Shown here: positions 62,334 to 64,000 of the stretch, one piece after another
Layout of the letters: each line of letters starts with the position of its first letter
Position numbering within the stretch: position 1 is the first letter of the stretch
From: a bacterium
Lineage (GTDB): Bacteria; Chloroflexota; Dormibacteria; Dormibacterales; Dormibacteraceae
DNA length: 64,000 bases
Assembly (NCBI GenBank): GCA_004299235.1
Contig: SCQL01000033.1
Coordinates: 62,001 to 126,000, forward strand
Direction of reading: 5' to 3'
Made by a program: the position numbers and the translations under genes
The notes under the pieces: generated by a model
The model's database searches: none
Told to the model about the DNA's origin: nothing
Seen by the model: only the letters and a program-made list of their open reading frames with translations

Positions 62334-64000
62334 GGTGGCCGAAGCCTCTCAGGATCTTGAGCGCCTCCTGTTCGGCCTCCATCAACGTCGGCGCGTAAGC
62401 GCGGAGGCCGTACAGGGCGTATGCCCACTCGGGGCTGGGCGGACCCTGGGAGTGGAGGCGGAACGTCGGCGGATAGAAAAGGATGCGCTCGCCCTCCACC
62501 TTCTTGATCACCGGCCGCTTCGCCAGCACGTCCTCGAGCGACTGCCCGCTGGGCAACCGGCCGGATTCGAACTCCAGCCGGCGCAGCTTGGCCAGAGGAT
62601 GGTTCTCGTCTTCGATCGCGGCGCGGATGCCGTACTCGGCACTCAGGTCCCGCAGGAAGATCGTGATGATCAACGCGTCCGTCTCGTCAGCGGCCATCTT
62701 GACAAAGCCGGCGGCGCTCACATCGCCGTGGTCCTCGTCGCGCAGGTGCCTGAAGTACTCCATCTCGAACAGACCGCGCGAGCGCGAGCTTGCGATCCAG
62801 GGCGGGTCGCAGCGCCAGGTGCGGGCCCCGGCCAGCGCCTCGAACTGGGCGTGGACGCGCTCCAGCCGATGCTCTGGAAGGCTCCTTAAGCGGTAGTGGA
62901 GAACCCGCTGCAAGTTCGCAAATAAGCCTACGCGCCAGGGTGGGGGCCGCGCCGGTGCCCGCGCGAGCCGCATCGCCTCCTCCTGCCATGACGGCGCCTG
63001 GACCTGAACGGCCAGCCTTTCAGCACCCGCCGCGAGGAGGAATTCCCCACGACGAGCGGTTTCGAGAAACGCCCGTTGGTGGGAGCTAAGGTGAAATGTC
63101 TCCTGCAGCTTGGCGGCCTCGCCGGGACGCTGGGCGCCGAAGAACGCCAATGCCGGATTGGTCGCCACCACCGCGCCCTGATCCGAGCTGAGCAGGTCGC
63201 CCGGATTCTGGGTGGCGAAGACCAACGATCCGTCGTACTTCCGGATCCGCCGGGCGAGGCTGACCACGAACCGCCGGATGGTCGCATCCTCGAACAGGAG
63301 CCCGAGCTCGTCGACCACCAGCATCCGGCGATGGTCCTTGCGCTTGATGAGCGCCCACAGCGCTTCCGCGAGCAGGAAGTGGACGGGGGCGACCATCTCG
63401 TCGCGCAGCTCGCGCATGCCGAACACGACGATCGGGGCCTCGAGGTCGACATTGGTGGGTGCGCTGAACATCTGACCGAGGCTGCCGTGCACCCAGCGAC
63501 CCAGGATCGTCGCCACTCGCGAACCCTGGGAAAGGACTTCGGCGACGTCCCGCAAAAGCGGCTGATCCACATTGCGGTAGGCCTCGCGCACCGCGCTTTC
63601 GACATGCGCGCGCTCCGGTTCGTCCAGGCCGCCACAGATGGTCGCGCAAAGATCGACGGCGTCAGCGGCGGCCGGCCCGAGCCACGACTCATCCCGTCGA
63701 TCGGAATGCCGCAGCTCGAGCACGTTCAGCGCGTGACCTGAACCCAGCGCGAGCTCCACGTCGATGCCGCCGAGCTGCTCGGCCAGGCCGCCGTATTCAT
63801 GTTCCGGGTCGATGACGTAGACCTGTGTCCCCCTGCCCAGCGCGCCCATCGCGATGGCCGACAGGAGATAGGTCTTGCCGGCGCCGGAATGTCCGAACAC
63901 GCCGATGTTCGCGTTGGCGTAACGCCGCTGGTCGAAGGGATCGACGAGCACCGGCGCACCCGTGGCTCGGTTCCGGCCGATGACAAGGCCACCGGGCTGT
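62323..64000 (-). CDS. VirB4/TraC-like ATPase, N-terminus outside window
   Basis: The frame is open to the last base, so the gene starts further on; about 558 residues are visible. The P-loop is FGHSGAGKTYLLS, Walker B MLVVDELGLLFED, with FATQNPGDLL (arginine-finger/sensor region) and a C-terminal region of about 200 residues (from FANLQRVLHYRL) that I do not recognise and that holds EMEYFRHLRDEDHGDV and IRAAIEDENHPLAKLRRLEF. Relatives energise type IV secretion or conjugation; no other tra genes are in view. The C-terminal part could be a domain gained by fusion. Its stop overlaps the hydrolase start. Confidence 0.78.
   Translation of the reverse strand, partial: QPGGLVIGRNRATGAPVLVDPFDQRRYANANIGVFGHSGAGKTYLLSAIAMGALGRGTQVYVIDPEHEYGGLAEQLGGIDVELALGSGHALNVLELRHSDRRDESWLGPAAADAVDLCATICGGLDEPERAHVESAVREAYRNVDQPLLRDVAEVLSQGSRVATILGRWVHGSLGQMFSAPTNVDLEAPIVVFGMRELRDEMVAPVHFLLAEALWALIKRKDHRRMLVVDELGLLFEDATIRRFVVSLARRIRKYDGSLVFATQNPGDLLSSDQGAVVATNPALAFFGAQRPGEAAKLQETFHLSSHQRAFLETARRGEFLLAAGAERLAVQVQAPSWQEEAMRLARAPARPPPWRVGLFANLQRVLHYRLRSLPEHRLERVHAQFEALAGARTWRCDPPWIASSRSRGLFEMEYFRHLRDEDHGDVSAAGFVKMAADETDALIITIFLRDLSAEYGIRAAIEDENHPLAKLRRLEFESGRLPSGQSLEDVLAKRPVIKKVEGERILFYPPTFRLHSQGPPSPEWAYALYGLRAYAPTLMEAEQEALKILRGFGHLGG

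Overview
The window is a gene-dense, high G+C (around 70% by eye) bacterial chromosome segment with about 64 protein genes, no rRNA, tRNA, CRISPR array or insertion sequence that I could see, and no gene-free stretch over 300 bases. Long head-to-tail operons with ATGA/GTGA overlaps, frequent GTG and TTG starts, an AdnAB-like helicase-nuclease pair, a PucR-type regulator beside the fab genes and many apparently leaderless genes suggest a soil-type Terrabacteria lineage: an actinobacterium or a relative such as Dormibacterota or Chloroflexota. That placement is inference; there is no marker RNA here.

Layout. 1-2.6 kb: end of an MFS exporter, a UbiE-type methyltransferase, a bactofilin and a small membrane protein. 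2.6-13.9 kb: a minus-strand block running from a PucR/FasR-like regulator through fabF-acpP-fabH-fabD-fabG-accD-accA, then dtd, an EamA permease, a threonine dehydratase-like enzyme, a CBS/zinc-ribbon protein and an aminotransferase; most junctions overlap, so it reads as one long transcription unit making malonyl-CoA and fatty acids. 14-18.5 kb: dienelactone hydrolase, DinB-like protein, HIT protein, ABC exporter pair, PfkB kinase. 18.5-25.8 kb: a basic helical protein under a palindrome-covered promoter, then a 107-residue unknown and two overlapping helicase-nuclease genes resembling AdnAB. 25.8-31 kb: two GT-C glycosyltransferases, a DsbA-like protein, a CPBP protease and an MFS exporter. 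31-41.3 kb: zinc-ribbon SF1 helicase, HIT protein, two lipoproteins, acyl-CoA ligase, sugar isomerase, GNAT, MFS and lipoate ligase. 41.3-46 kb: a quaternary-amine (OpuC/ProU) ABC transporter with its ATPase divergent, and a flavin disulfide oxidoreductase. 46-50.5 kb: a cobalamin riboswitch driving a DUF4430-like lipoprotein and an ECF transporter (T, fused A-A', S). 50.5-53.6 kb: cupin, histidine phosphatase, zinc-ribbon/degenerate GGDEF, HxlR, membrane proteins, PspC. 53.6-57.4 kb: folC and folD, then larC and folB. 57.4-61.2 kb: GNAT and a PadR-DHA2 exporter-hydrolase operon. 61.2-64 kb: GlsB-type protein, monoacylglycerol-lipase-like hydrolase and a VirB4-like ATPase cut by the window end.

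The strongest general signal is promoter architecture: about fifteen unrelated genes on both strands have a TANNNT-like -10 box ending 6-8 bases before the start codon with no ribosome binding site, as expected for leaderless mRNAs. The strongest single system is the riboswitch-controlled lipoprotein plus ECF transporter, which looks like a complete corrinoid uptake unit whose lipoprotein would be the capture protein. No wholly unprecedented multi-gene system stood out; the novelty is in combinations and regulation.
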